Positions 9,001 to 15,584 of a stretch of 24,315 nt of DNA are shown here, piece after piece. Every line of letters begins with the position of its first letter. Position 1 is the stretch's first letter. The notes beneath the pieces were generated by a model. The model ran no database searches. It saw only the letters and a program-made list of their open reading frames with translations, and was not told the DNA's origin. A program made the translations under genes and the position numbers. This DNA comes from a virus, in IMG/VR virus record IMGVR_UViG_3300006128_000055, positions 1-24,315 of that record, one strand, 5' to 3'.

Positions 9001-9199
9001 TGACGGTTCTGATGCTGATGCACACTTATCAGCACCATCGCAATTCACATATATGGCCGGTGCTGAAACATATAATACAACTAATGCAGGCCTAAGAATG
9101 AAATTTATGGATCAAGGTAATGTACCTTCAGCACCAGGTCATTTCACTAATAGAAATAACTACGATCAAACAGAACTCGAAGGTATTTTACCGAAATAA
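6092..9199 (+). CDS. 5: Baseplate central hub/spike protein, gp5-like
   Basis: The 1035-residue protein opens with the gp5 OB-fold signature YLGIVVQNNDPLRQGRVKV (about residues 10-28), and FGIPRVGAHVWVFF (from about residue 176) fits the end of the same N-terminal region. No lysozyme domain (Glu-Asp-Thr type as in T4 gp5) is seen. The middle region carries two PCPVC motifs (C404/C407 and C515/C518). From about residue 640 the sequence becomes Gly/Asn/Ile-rich and repetitive, fitting a beta-helical spike. In the baseplate this protein would be a trimer at the tail tip, piercing the outer membrane. Its stop lies 1 nt from the stop of the convergent gene at 9201. Confidence 0.85.
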   Translation: MDYPKYEGNYLGIVVQNNDPLRQGRVKVFVPHISPTVYQNWATTQNKDLAFKFVGLNINSDLTNILDDLKTILPWAPLAMPITGEMASGRYNDTTKNASTSDSSWFQATQFSLSAFQEAGANWDGTGEKPGAIFDQNAFQLYDAFYNPAETNANNVNKLAYNYKPETYSNLAKGTFGIPRVGAHVWVFFNQGDPLKPVVFAAAYGASDWQGIYDVDFGTDLGQDYPGEYENFNEEANTSTSSTSGRVTPSKNHTINTDTYRNKYVINQKGGTLQFVNTDNREMLKFTHYSGSFKEFNNQANIEFAANNDQKLVTGDSFDTVRGSRNVFTQFDSDNITFGDVYRKVGDLSRVKIYDKWKSIMDDIADTKQLFEIMRCNPVQGIPSNSLFKLNSKKQEKSGQPAPCPVCTAMDQGGIDFAVNNRFPQDPKNDKLNVSLPVHSNKTGLGTGQANATGLQLAHYVTQKGFPVFGQDAAINVIGASPGIPTQLKDQEGNAFVQGPGYLAAPLTKAPGIPCPVCNQGNFAKIGADNRPGLSPSSFAGFWTPDIRKKGLPLQYDAVLPQLAALEAAMGTGGTEIVEIEKNKIESIGLTINDWGAIRVDPLGKLDPAQVQVFPGYTRTIPAPSPLIEVVQVDDLPGGTYTLNVANRYSMLVGAGGINMKSYGVVNISGAMSNIAGEQINIGSALETNIDGGKRLNLTADIISIKQRTNQQVLVDSDLGVTGQTIIKGALYVEGPVFVHELNRVGKVHTTDLAQVQGANKKAASPPTPSGVMITSDTAHMTVDPEDGVVIGANPKIPTYMGYTDTARAAAVMPENMFIGVAPAGAQLQVTLGGLPEGLQKIVGSVLNVTLSLNQALPVVAKKNVTQANILASGINATSVTNITPPMLSITDVSALPQYKTVGDTSTLVKAIGGPTATLGAYIPGAGYGDPIKQENLPLRGLPTVQRAKIMALFSPPAYNASLAPGVVFGDGSDADAHLSAPSQFTYMAGAETYNTTNAGLRMKFMDQGNVPSAPGHFTNRNNYDQTELEGILPK

Positions 9200-9200
9200 C

Positions 9201-9374
9201 TTATGATCGCTTAGTAAATGATTTGATGTTAAGCATCCAATCGAGTAATGCTTTTTCCCACCCAACATCTTTCCCGGCACGCTCTGACATATACCATTTG
9301 TGCTCTTCTATCTGTCGCTTTTCCTCTATATACTTTTTATACAACAATGTATCTTTAAGAGGAAAAGTATTCAT
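9201..9374 (-). CDS. Small HKWYMSE-motif protein (unknown function)
   Basis: A 57-residue acidic/basic helical protein containing HKWYMSERAGKDVGWEKAL, a style seen in short conserved proteins of bacteria and phages (possibly DUF4032-like; not certain). I chose the ATG at 9374 rather than 9398, because a CATAAATA late box lies 5 nt before it, the same geometry as other late genes here. No catalytic motif is recognised. Confidence 0.7.
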   Translation of the reverse strand: MNTFPLKDTLLYKKYIEEKRQIEEHKWYMSERAGKDVGWEKALLDWMLNIKSFTKRS

Positions 9375-9379
9375 AAAAG

Positions 9380-9387
9380 TATTTATG
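9380..9387 (-). promoter_or_regulatory. T4-late-type promoter box
   Basis: CATAAATA ends 5 nt before the ATG at 9374 and overlaps the stop region of the upstream gene. Confidence 0.5.
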
Positions 9388-9805
9388 AATTGGGCCAAAT
9401 GTATTCTAAATTATCTGGTATCTCCGGCCATAATGATTTATAGAATTCAGGCTTTTTTTGTATAAGCATAGACTTATGTGAAATATGAAATGCCTCATCA
9501 CCTAACCATAGTGGTAGATCATTTGTTTCGTTTGCTACATAATGCGCTTTAATCTTTTCATAGCATGTATCTTTATAGCCTCGATCTTTCCAGGCCTGGC
9601 AAATCTGTAAGCCGTATTCAACTAATGCATTAGGATGCTTTGACCACATACGAGTACAAGGGTGATTTGACCATCCTTTTCCTTTTGTTATACCTCTTAT
9701 TTTGTTTAGCATCTGCAGAACTTCAACACGCTGCTTGCCTAAACGCTTTTGATCTAAAACGCTACCTGACTTGTAAAAGTCATTATATGGAAGAAATGTT
9801 TGCAT
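9383..9805 (-). CDS. MSMEG_6728-family protein related to pyrimidine-dimer DNA glycosylase
   Basis: The 140-residue protein is complete for this family. It opens MQTFLPYNDF, then LDQKRLGKQRVEVLQML (residues 17-33), SNHPCTRMW, a conserved PLWLGDEAFHISHKS and the closing PDNLEYIWP. The family is related to the DenV/endonuclease V fold, which excises UV-induced pyrimidine dimers; activity of this branch is not firmly established, so DNA repair is an inference. The ATG at 9805 starts the family's conserved N-terminus. It lies downstream of the structured RNA at 9851-9942 and no clear promoter of its own was found. Confidence 0.85.
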   Translation of the reverse strand: MQTFLPYNDFYKSGSVLDQKRLGKQRVEVLQMLNKIRGITKGKGWSNHPCTRMWSKHPNALVEYGLQICQAWKDRGYKDTCYEKIKAHYVANETNDLPLWLGDEAFHISHKSMLIQKKPEFYKSLWPEIPDNLEYIWPNS

Positions 9806-9850
9806 ACTTTATTACATGCTATATGCAATTTTAATAATAAGCAAGCTTTT

Positions 9851-9942
9851 AAAACAAAGCAGGAGCAGTATGTGTAATTATATCAGTAACAATTGCTTGT
9901 TCCCGCCAACCCGCCCCTGATATAAAAATATACTGCTCCTTC
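9851..9942 (-). ncRNA. Candidate standalone structured RNA with a G-rich internal segment
   Basis: On the minus strand an 11-bp outer stem (AGGAGCAGTAT at 9940-9930 with ATACTGCTCCT at 9871-9861) encloses a 9-bp inner stem (9917-9925 with 9878-9886). A third small hairpin (AACAA-GCAA-TTGTT) lies inside, next to GGGGCGGGTTGGCGGG (9917-9902), four G runs that could form a quadruplex. A CCTAAATA late box ends 7-12 nt before the outer stem, so transcription should begin almost exactly at the stem. The stem is followed by GCTTTGTTTT, a terminator-like tail. It resembles no RNA family I know, and it lies between two minus-strand genes. It could instead be an elaborate terminator or a processing site. 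Confidence 0.5.
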
Positions 9943-9948
9943 AATTTT

Positions 9949-9956
9949 TATTTAGG
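9949..9956 (-). promoter_or_regulatory. Late-type promoter box upstream of the structured RNA
   Basis: CCTAAATA overlaps the stop codon of the gene at 9952-10551. No start codon follows at the usual distance; the RNA stem follows instead. Confidence 0.45.
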
Positions 9957-10551
9957 TTAGAGCGGCAGTATTTTTATACGTCTCAATAATTTTTTTTATT
10001 GCACTATTATTCGTTCTATTAGCGATATTTCTGTTATCGAGAATAAAGATTGTAAAGTAGCCTGCGGCTTGGTAGAACGGGACATTTTTATTTTTAAAAA
10101 TACTTTCGTAAAGAGCTTGTAAATTGATATCATCATCTGTTATTTCCTTAAGACACTCACTGTCGATTGGATAGACGCCTGACTTTAAAAACGAGAAATT
10201 ATTTTCACAACTAAGACCATATTTCTCAATAAGCTTCTTATATGGAGAGACACTATATCCATCAAACACGATACTGGCATTAGACATTATATCATCAATT
10301 ATATTTTGAATTTTCTCACCCTTTGTATTGAGCTTTATACCTCTAAAAAAGCAAGGCATTGTTTCAGGGAAATGAGAAAAATGCAAGACATCAACAGGCT
10401 TGAATTGCTTTTCAATTAAGAGTCGCAATTGATCATAATGATTGCGAATTTGAAAACCGAGAATACACACAGGGTAATCTTCATCATGAAGTGCCGTGAA
10501 TGTACACGGATCAATTTCTTTTTCAACATTATTAATATCTAACGGGCTCAT
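9952..10551 (-). CDS. Unknown protein, 199 residues
   Basis: No family was recognised. The protein is mixed alpha/beta with scattered cysteines (for example near DPCTF, MPCFF, LSCEN) but no clear metal-binding pattern or membrane segment. The ATG at 10551 is preferred. An in-frame TTG at 10587 would add a hydrophobic leader of about 12 residues, which would look like a short signal or membrane anchor. The next gene upstream ends at 10595. The stop codon coincides with a late-promoter box. Confidence 0.75.
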   Translation of the reverse strand: MSPLDINNVEKEIDPCTFTALHDEDYPVCILGFQIRNHYDQLRLLIEKQFKPVDVLHFSHFPETMPCFFRGIKLNTKGEKIQNIIDDIMSNASIVFDGYSVSPYKKLIEKYGLSCENNFSFLKSGVYPIDSECLKEITDDDINLQALYESIFKNKNVPFYQAAGYFTIFILDNRNIANRTNNSAIKKIIETYKNTAALT

Positions 10552-10594
10552 TACCGTTAATAGTAATATGACTATACCGATTATCAACTAAAAA

Positions 10595-10981
10595 CTAGTG
10601 TCTAATAAACTCTGCAACCACAACTGCTATAACCGAACAAACACCTGCTATACCTGCTGCAAACGCCTTGGCCTTAAAATTTAGACTACTATTAACATCT
10701 CTTTTCTTTTTTTCAAATTCTTGTGTTATCTGAAATGAAATAAGATCGAATCTACCATTAACAACATCGGTTATATTTTTGAATTTTAACGCCATCTCCT
10801 TATCCATCGATTCAAAATTTGTATCTAATTTATCCTCTAAACTCGTTATTCTATGTTCAAGCTTAGACACCTGTGTTATAAGTGAAGGTGTACCGTTTCC
10901 TTGGTATACGGTTTTATAAAGCGCATCTACATCGCTACGTAGTTCTTTTATATCTCTTGAAGCGTATTCTTGCTCATTCAT
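10595..10981 (-). CDS. Coiled-coil protein with C-terminal membrane segment
   Basis: The 128-residue protein is a long charged coiled coil (about residues 5-95) ending in one hydrophobic segment (about 104-125) and a short basic tail. This layout resembles XhlA-type lysis accessory proteins and some holin-associated proteins, but no motif proves it. The start at 10981 is supported by AGTAAATA 7 nt upstream; the longer in-frame reading to 11032 would run across that box and into the next gene. Confidence 0.75.
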   Translation of the reverse strand: MNEQEYASRDIKELRSDVDALYKTVYQGNGTPSLITQVSKLEHRITSLEDKLDTNFESMDKEMALKFKNITDVVNGRFDLISFQITQEFEKKKRDVNSSLNFKAKAFAAGIAGVCSVIAVVVAEFIRH

Positions 10982-10988
10982 CGCTATA

Positions 10989-10996
10989 TATTTACT
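10989..10996 (-). promoter_or_regulatory. T4-late-type promoter box
   Basis: AGTAAATA ends 7 nt before the ATG at 10981 and overlaps the 3' end of the gene at 10992-11270. Confidence 0.5.
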
Positions 10997-11270
10997 TATT
11001 GGCCGAAATATTAAAACTATAAGATAAAACACCAGTTTTTAAAGAATATACTTTTCCAGATGTTCTACCTGCTTTATCTTTTACAACGATAGTTAATTTA
11101 TCATATGTTACAACAGGTCCGTTAACTATTTCTACAGCTCCTAAATTAATACTATATGCACGAACACCTGATTCTGCATCAAAAACCGAAATTCTATTCT
11201 TACTATCAACTACTGCAGAATATACTTTCTGCGTAATCTTCTGTTTACCTGGTTGAGACATTTTTCCCAT
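10992..11270 (-). CDS. Small beta-rich protein of unknown function
   Basis: The 92-residue protein is rich in Val, Ser and Lys with alternating hydrophobic residues, suggesting beta strands; there are no cysteines and no membrane segment. The ATG at 11270 has a late box 5 nt upstream. The ATG at 11261, preceded by GGGA, would give MSQPG and is a fair alternative. It is divergent from the tail fibre gene, so it may be a tail-fibre or baseplate partner; that is only positional. Confidence 0.7.
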   Translation of the reverse strand: MGKMSQPGKQKITQKVYSAVVDSKNRISVFDAESGVRAYSINLGAVEIVNGPVVTYDKLTIVVKDKAGRTSGKVYSLKTGVLSYSFNISANK

Positions 11271-11275
11271 ATAAG

Positions 11276-11283
11276 TATTTATT
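11276..11283 (-). promoter_or_regulatory. T4-late-type promoter box
   Basis: AATAAATA ends 5 nt before the ATG at 11270. It is back to back with the plus-strand late box at 11298. Confidence 0.55.
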
Positions 11284-11297
11284 AAAATAATTAATGT

Positions 11298-11305
11298 AAT
11301 AAATA
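11298..11305 (+). promoter_or_regulatory. T4-late-type promoter box
   Basis: AATAAATA ends 12 nt before the ATG of the tail fibre gene at 11318. Confidence 0.55.
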
Positions 11306-11317
11306 ATTTATAGACAT

Positions 11318-12673
11318 ATGTCAACACAAATTGTTAAAATACTTGTAAGAAGAGGCACGGACGCACAGAGAAGAACAGCTGAAGGTACAGGCGTTCTCTT
11401 TACACTCGGAGAAATAGGCTATTCTATAGATACAAATAGACTTTATATTGGTGACGGTGTGACATATGGTGGAAGAACCATCGGTATGAGAAATCTAGGA
11501 TTTGTATCCTCTCTCTTTGGAACATTTGCAAATACAGGTCTTTCTCAAGATGCATATTACGCTTGTACGCTTAGTGCTGCAGATACCGGAGATATTATCT
11601 ATGATCTTTCAACACGCTCTTTTTATACCCTTACTGGTACATCTGCCTTTCCTCCACTTTCAACTGACTTCGTAAAGTATGATTTTACCGTTCACGTTAA
11701 CCCAGCGATCTTCAGTTTTGATTCTAACAATAATTTAAACCTCAATATCGGAGGTGTAGGTCCTCAGTATCTATCACAAGGTTGTGTTGGTAACGGTCTT
11801 GTAAAATATGACATCAACGCACCTATTACAATTGCTAACAACGGTATAGTTAACACAATGTTAGCACCGATGGATGCTAATACTGTAAAAGTAAATTACG
11901 CACAGGGTCTTGCAAATCCTCAGGATCTTTATTGCGGTGAAAATCAAGTTATAGGACGTACAATAGGAAATGGTCTTACAGCAATCGGATTTTCTCAAGT
12001 GCTCGCTGCAGCAAACTTTAACGGTTTAAATGGCGTTCTCGTTCAACGTCCTGATGCATTTACTACAAACGTAAGTTTAAATTCAAATGTGTTCACCGTT
12101 GCAAATGATTTTAGTTCGCTTTCGATTACAACACAGCTTAATGCAAATAGCTTAACTGTATCCGGTAATACAATCCTACAGGGCTTAAACTGCCAGGCAA
12201 TTAATACAAATAGTAACAGTATTAACGCTGGTAATGGTAATATTTATTGTAATCAAATAAGTAGCGGTCAGATTAATACAAACGGCAATCAAATTGCTTG
12301 TGGTAATCTACACGCCGCTGGTAACCTCGCAGCTGACGGTACAATATCAGCTGGCGGTGACGTTATAGCGTTTAATACTTCTGATGCCAGACTTAAGGAC
12401 AATCTTACATTAATCACGAATTCACTAGATAAGATTGATGTAATTAACGGGTATGAATTTGATTGGAATGAAGCTTCACTCAATGTAGGTCATGATGTAG
12501 GTCTTGTAGCACAAGAAGTAGCTCAAATCCTACCACAAGCAGTAAAGGAAAAGAACAATGGATACTTCGGTGTAGATTATCAAAAGGTTATTCCATTACT
12601 TGTATCCTGTATTAAAGATCTTAAAACCCAAGTTGAGGAATTAAAGAATGAAGTTCGATCACTTAGTAAATAG
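11318..12673 (+). CDS. Tail fibre with C-terminal S74 intramolecular chaperone
   Basis: The N-terminus (about residues 1-55) has the RRGT...GEIGYSIDTNRLYIGDG pattern common at the head of phage fibres and hyaluronidase-like tail proteins. The middle is Asn/Ser/Ala-rich with repeated short beta-helix-like units. The C-terminal 100 residues are a peptidase S74 (endosialidase chaperone) domain: TSDARLKDNL with the self-cleaving Ser355-Asp356 pair, then GYEFDWN, VGLVAQEV and VDYQKVIPLLV. It ends in a short coiled coil. The chaperone trimerises the fibre and then cuts itself off. The fibre probably recognises the host surface. Its 3' end overlaps the next gene by 26 nt. Confidence 0.92.
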   Translation: MSTQIVKILVRRGTDAQRRTAEGTGVLFTLGEIGYSIDTNRLYIGDGVTYGGRTIGMRNLGFVSSLFGTFANTGLSQDAYYACTLSAADTGDIIYDLSTRSFYTLTGTSAFPPLSTDFVKYDFTVHVNPAIFSFDSNNNLNLNIGGVGPQYLSQGCVGNGLVKYDINAPITIANNGIVNTMLAPMDANTVKVNYAQGLANPQDLYCGENQVIGRTIGNGLTAIGFSQVLAAANFNGLNGVLVQRPDAFTTNVSLNSNVFTVANDFSSLSITTQLNANSLTVSGNTILQGLNCQAINTNSNSINAGNGNIYCNQISSGQINTNGNQIACGNLHAAGNLAADGTISAGGDVIAFNTSDARLKDNLTLITNSLDKIDVINGYEFDWNEASLNVGHDVGLVAQEVAQILPQAVKEKNNGYFGVDYQKVIPLLVSCIKDLKTQVEELKNEVRSLSK

Positions 12674-12884
12674 TTTGCTCGAAGGCTTTAATGTATTGCC
12701 ACAAGGCTCTACACCACCTAATACCCTCGATGCAGGTACAACAAAGATCGGTCTAGAGGATTTTACCAATAGAATGGAAACAGTTCCATTAAACTTACCT
12801 AATAAAGAAGAGCTTAAAAAAGCTAAGAAGAAAAAGAGAGATCAAAAAGCTAGAGAAGATCTCAAGTCATCCCAAGGAAAATAA
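12648..12884 (+). CDS. Small Lys-rich late protein, possible head-targeted protein
   Basis: A 78-residue protein beginning MKFDHLVNSLLEG and ending in a very basic tail (about residues 54-78). Translation is probably coupled to the fibre gene, which it overlaps; GAGG lies 8 nt before the ATG. The N-terminal NSLLE fits the (L/I)xE cleavage rule of T4-type head proteases and resembles other small late proteins here. The basic tail would suit DNA contact inside the head; this is inference. Its 3' end overlaps the convergent phosphoribosyltransferase gene by 43 nt. Confidence 0.75.
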   Translation: MKFDHLVNSLLEGFNVLPQGSTPPNTLDAGTTKIGLEDFTNRMETVPLNLPNKEELKKAKKKKRDQKAREDLKSSQGK

Positions 12885-13336
12885 ATCCATTTATCCTTCT
12901 CGTATTCACGAATAGAATGATTAGGCACAAACGATGTACCTTGCTTGGTGTATAAGGTGCAGAACTCTAGGTTTGTAATTAACGGTGTAAGAGCATTATT
13001 AATATGATGTAGAGTAGTACCGTTATCAGATAAATCATCAACCACGAGTACTCTTCCATTTACAACCCTACTCAACGTATCAAAAGAAGGCATTTGTACG
13101 ATATCGATATTTGCTTTATCTTGTACGTTGTTGTTATTGTAAGTTTGAACGTTGTAATTAAAAACTGTCTTAACACCTAGGTGGTAGCTAAGAAGTGTAC
13201 CAGGAATATTACCGCCTCTACCGACAGCAATAATTGCAGCAATTTCTTGTGTACTAGAGCTCGTTATTTTTTGAGCAAGTGACAAGGTATCTGTTATAAT
13301 TTCTTTCCAGGAAATAATACACTTTTGGTCTGACAT
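12842..13336 (-). CDS. Purine-type phosphoribosyltransferase
   Basis: The 164-residue protein has the PRPP-binding signature RVLVVDDLSDNGTTL (residues 95-109, acidic pair D100/D101). It also has AVGRGGNIPG (about 37-46) and a C-terminal WIYFPWD typical of the xanthine/guanine PRTase (Gpt) branch. These enzymes join a purine base to PRPP to give the nucleotide. In a phage that makes 7-deazaguanine DNA it could serve base salvage, but this is not shown by position. TATAAT lies 6 nt before the ATG, like the early promoters, although no good -35 box is visible. Confidence 0.88.
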   Translation of the reverse strand: MSDQKCIISWKEIITDTLSLAQKITSSSTQEIAAIIAVGRGGNIPGTLLSYHLGVKTVFNYNVQTYNNNNVQDKANIDIVQMPSFDTLSRVVNGRVLVVDDLSDNGTTLHHINNALTPLITNLEFCTLYTKQGTSFVPNHSIREYEKDKWIYFPWDDLRSSLAF

Positions 13337-13364
13337 GTAGAAATTATATCTACAACCAATAATA

Positions 13365-13634
13365 TTAGCTACTTAATTTTGTTAATTTTTTAATTACGGT
13401 ATGAAGATCCATAAGCGCACTTTGATAAGCCTGCTTATTACCTCTTGCACAGATATCAGCACACTTTCTGAGCATCTCTACAGCATCCTTTGCTTCATTA
13501 CTTTGCTCTCTTGATTCTGGATATTCTTGTGGACGAAACGGATGTACGGCATCACCTTTATTGACTATAAGTGGTCCGATGTTGCTCACAGTACTCTCAT
13601 ATAAGGAATACATTGCTTTATTCTCATCCTTCAT
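13365..13634 (-). CDS. Small late protein with possible capsid-targeting N-terminus
   Basis: The 89-residue, mostly helical protein starts MKDENKAMYSLYES; SLYE fits (L/I)xE head-protease sites. It has two cysteines (KCADIC) and no other recognised motif. A strong TATAAATA box ends 6 nt before the ATG, giving a predicted leaderless late mRNA. Function is unknown; packaging in the head is a hypothesis shared with the neighbours at 14442, 15200 and 12648. Confidence 0.75.
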   Translation of the reverse strand: MKDENKAMYSLYESTVSNIGPLIVNKGDAVHPFRPQEYPESREQSNEAKDAVEMLRKCADICARGNKQAYQSALMDLHTVIKKLTKLSS

Positions 13635-13640
13635 CTAAAT

Positions 13641-13648
13641 TATTTATA
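13641..13648 (-). promoter_or_regulatory. T4 late promoter, perfect consensus
   Basis: TATAAATA, the exact T4 late consensus, ends 6 nt before the ATG at 13634. It shares an 18-nt divergent gap with the plus-strand gene at 13653. Confidence 0.7.
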
Positions 13649-13652
13649 TCTA

Positions 13653-13883
13653 ATGACTGAAGAAGAGAGAGAAGAATATGAAAATGCAAAAGAAATTGTA
13701 TTCGATTATATTAAAGAAAATACCTTTTTATACAAGATATGTGAGGGGTGTGAATCTATTGTCTATCACTCTAGAACATTTTGTCCGGTATGCAGGGGCT
13801 ATAATTTCGACTCCGGTAGAAAGAGAGTTCTTAGTCAGGTGAGAAAAGCGCGTAAGGAGGGTACTACCTATTTTGATGTTTGA
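13653..13883 (+). CDS. Zinc-ribbon protein
   Basis: The 76-residue protein has a CxxC...CxxC ribbon (C30, C33, C44, C47) after an acidic N-terminal helix and before a basic tail (RKRVLSQVRKARK). This is the layout of small phage zinc-finger proteins that bind nucleic acid or RNA polymerase; the partner is unknown. It is the only plus-strand gene between 12.9 kb and the end of the window. It overlaps the convergent gene by 16 nt. Confidence 0.8.
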   Translation: MTEEEREEYENAKEIVFDYIKENTFLYKICEGCESIVYHSRTFCPVCRGYNFDSGRKRVLSQVRKARKEGTTYFDV

Positions 13884-14026
13884 TCTTCTACGTATTTGTG
13901 AAGATTCTTAGATAGAAAAATAACATGCTGCATGGCTTTTTCTTTCTTATCACCTTTAAGCTTTTTTGCATCGAGATACCTATCAATAACATAATCTGGG
14001 GTAACTCTTATTAATTTCTGTTTCAT
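13868..14026 (-). CDS. Small basic helical protein
   Basis: The 52-residue protein (MKQKLIRVTPDY...) is lysine-rich and looks helical; no family recognised. I preferred the ATG at 14026, with TATATAAT shortly upstream, over the ATG at 14095, which would overlap the upstream gene by 35 nt and add a low-quality N-terminus. Confidence 0.65.
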   Translation of the reverse strand: MKQKLIRVTPDYVIDRYLDAKKLKGDKKEKAMQHVIFLSKNLHKYVEDQTSK

Positions 14027-14060
14027 TGGTATTATATAATTATAAACAACATATAAAAGA

Positions 14061-14432
14061 TCAAACGTCTTTAAGTTTAGTTGATGCATCGACATCCATT
14101 TCAGCAGCTATGAGCATGTATTTTAAAACACTGAACGCTACTTCATACTCTTCCTTATCTATTAGTTTGTTACTATAGGCATCAGCTAAATCATCTGAAA
14201 CATTCATAACATAATTTTTAACAAACCCTAGAACACTAAAAGGGGTATCTTCTTTAAACTGTTGTTTTATCTTATCAAGGTATTCAGTATCAAACGGGCT
14301 CTCGTCACCATAGGCGTATTTCTCACGTATTACCCTAACGTATTCATCTTCACGTTTGGTATGAAACTCTTTGAGCTTTTGTTTAAAATCATCAAACATC
14401 CGCTCTTGTATGATTTCTGCGGATAGTTTCAT
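14061..14432 (-). CDS. Unknown late helical protein, 123 residues
   Basis: An acidic, largely helical protein with no cysteines, no membrane segment and no recognised motif. The start at 14432 is supported by ACTAAATA 10 nt upstream; a nearer ATG out of frame lies 6 nt from the box. It stands in a run of late minus-strand genes that each carry their own TAAATA box. Confidence 0.78.
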   Translation of the reverse strand: MKLSAEIIQERMFDDFKQKLKEFHTKREDEYVRVIREKYAYGDESPFDTEYLDKIKQQFKEDTPFSVLGFVKNYVMNVSDDLADAYSNKLIDKEEYEVAFSVLKYMLIAAEMDVDASTKLKDV

Positions 14433-14441
14433 ACATCGGAT

Positions 14442-14972
14442 TTATTTAGTTTTAAAACGTCTTGCGTAACTGCGAATATTTCCAATTACCGATTTAATTA
14501 AATCAGGATTGTCCCTACAAATACTCATAAGAACCTTTAATCCTATCTCCATACCAAGATGACGTGCCTGTTCCTGGGTCTTAATAGTTCCTTTATATGG
14601 AAGCTCCAACCACCCGGCATAATCTGTATACTCTTCCTCCTCACTACTACCCTTGGCGTAGGTACGAATGGAGTTAAGAACGGCGTTAATTAATTCAGGA
14701 TTATCTCTACAGATCTGAACGATCTTCTTACCAATAACGTAGGCAATTCTTGTGGCTTGGCTAGCCGAAGAGACCGGTTGTTTATAAGGAAGCTTCAACC
14801 ACTCACCCTTATCCTCCGGCGTTGATACCGATTGTTCGTTAGAAGAGGGAGATGGTAAGGATGAGGTAGCAGGTACCGGGCTATGAACCGTTGTACTATT
14901 TCCTATAGCATTCCCTGTTCCAACAACGTTATTCTCATACAGATAGACTAATGAATTAATGTCTTTTGACAT
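14442..14972 (-). CDS. Late protein with an internal duplication
   Basis: The 176-residue protein begins MSKDINSLVYLYENN (LYE, possible head-protease site) and a Ser/Pro/Thr-rich linker (about 18-55). Two copies of a 50-residue module follow: GEWLKLPYK...ICRDNPELINAVLNSIRTYAK and AGWLELPYK...ICRDNPDLIKSVIGNIRSYAR. The repeats share about half their residues. The module is not one I recognise. Late expression (TAAATA 7 nt before the ATG) and the N-terminus suggest a virion protein. Confidence 0.8.
   Translation of the reverse strand: MSKDINSLVYLYENNVVGTGNAIGNSTTVHSPVPATSSLPSPSSNEQSVSTPEDKGEWLKLPYKQPVSSASQATRIAYVIGKKIVQICRDNPELINAVLNSIRTYAKGSSEEEEYTDYAGWLELPYKGTIKTQEQARHLGMEIGLKVLMSICRDNPDLIKSVIGNIRSYARRFKTK
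14443..14450 (-). promoter_or_regulatory. T4-late-type promoter box
   Basis: ACTAAATA ends 10 nt before the ATG at 14432 and overlaps the end of the gene at 14442. Confidence 0.5.
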
Positions 14973-14979
14973 ACATCAT

Positions 14980-14987
14980 TATTTAGT
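14980..14987 (-). promoter_or_regulatory. T4-late-type promoter box
   Basis: ACTAAATA ends 7 nt before the ATG at 14972. Confidence 0.55.
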
Positions 14988-15195
14988 CTATAAGCTTACT
15001 GAGAATATTATTAACGTATTGTTCAAATGTACTAACAGACTCGTTAGCTTTTGTTTCCTCACCTTCATTGGCATGAATGGCAGCGATTTGTTTCATTGCT
15101 GCTTTCTTAGAAGGATGGGTACCAAAGACATGACTACTACCGGTCTTCTTCATGACTTTATATTTGCTACCGGATTTTACGATTTTATAAGGCAT
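14983..15195 (-). CDS. Small basic late protein
   Basis: The 70-residue protein starts MPYKIVKSGSKYKV and has a GTHPSKKAAMKQIAAIHAN segment, a layout common in short phage proteins (sometimes fused to portal or head proteins) whose function is unknown. Its N-terminal half is very basic and its C-terminus acidic. TAAATA lies 5 nt before the ATG. Confidence 0.78.
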   Translation of the reverse strand: MPYKIVKSGSKYKVMKKTGSSHVFGTHPSKKAAMKQIAAIHANEGEETKANESVSTFEQYVNNILSKLID

Positions 15196-15199
15196 AGAA

Positions 15200-15577
15200 T
15201 TATTTAATGTCCTTATTATTACGAATAAAGGAAGTTACAATATCAAAAAGCTTAATACCGTGATCGGAATTCTTTGTTTCCTTACCACCGGTTAATTCAA
15301 TGAGTTTGTTCTTAAGATCTACTTGATCAAATCCGGCTTGTTTCTTAGCTATCTCCTTAAGCTCTTTAAAAGCCTGTTGAAAGTGTCCGAGGGCTTTCTG
15401 TAGCTGGGCATCAGGAAGCCCTGGGGAAGGAGGGGCATCATTATAAACAGGACCAGCCGGGGCACTAGTTATGGGCTCGGGATTATTACTCTTACTACCA
15501 AAAGGATCTTCCATCCCCTCTCTATACAATACCTGATTATAGGCATCGGACAGGGAAATAGGCTTCTTTCTCTTCAT
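15200..15577 (-). CDS. Late protein with possible capsid-targeting N-terminus
   Basis: The 125-residue protein opens MKRKKPISLSDAYNQVLYRE, with a Pro/Ala/Ser-rich linker (about 28-58) and a C-terminal helical part. The N-terminus up to LYRE resembles other small late proteins here. I placed the start at 15577 rather than the open frame's 15622, because CCTAAATA lies 7 nt upstream of 15577 and the extension reads through the promoter. Function unknown. Confidence 0.75.
   Translation of the reverse strand: MKRKKPISLSDAYNQVLYREGMEDPFGSKSNNPEPITSAPAGPVYNDAPPSPGLPDAQLQKALGHFQQAFKELKEIAKKQAGFDQVDLKNKLIELTGGKETKNSDHGIKLFDIVTSFIRNNKDIK
15201..15208 (-). promoter_or_regulatory. T4-late-type promoter box
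   Basis: ATTAAATA ends 5 nt before the ATG at 15195 and lies inside the 3' end of the upstream gene. Confidence 0.5.
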
Positions 15578-15584
15578 ACTATAA

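Noticed and set aside
9851-9942. preQ1 riboswitch near the QueF operon
   Set aside because: The only strongly structured RNA is 3.8 kb from the operon, on a different transcript, and lacks the short preQ1-I stem and A-rich tail.
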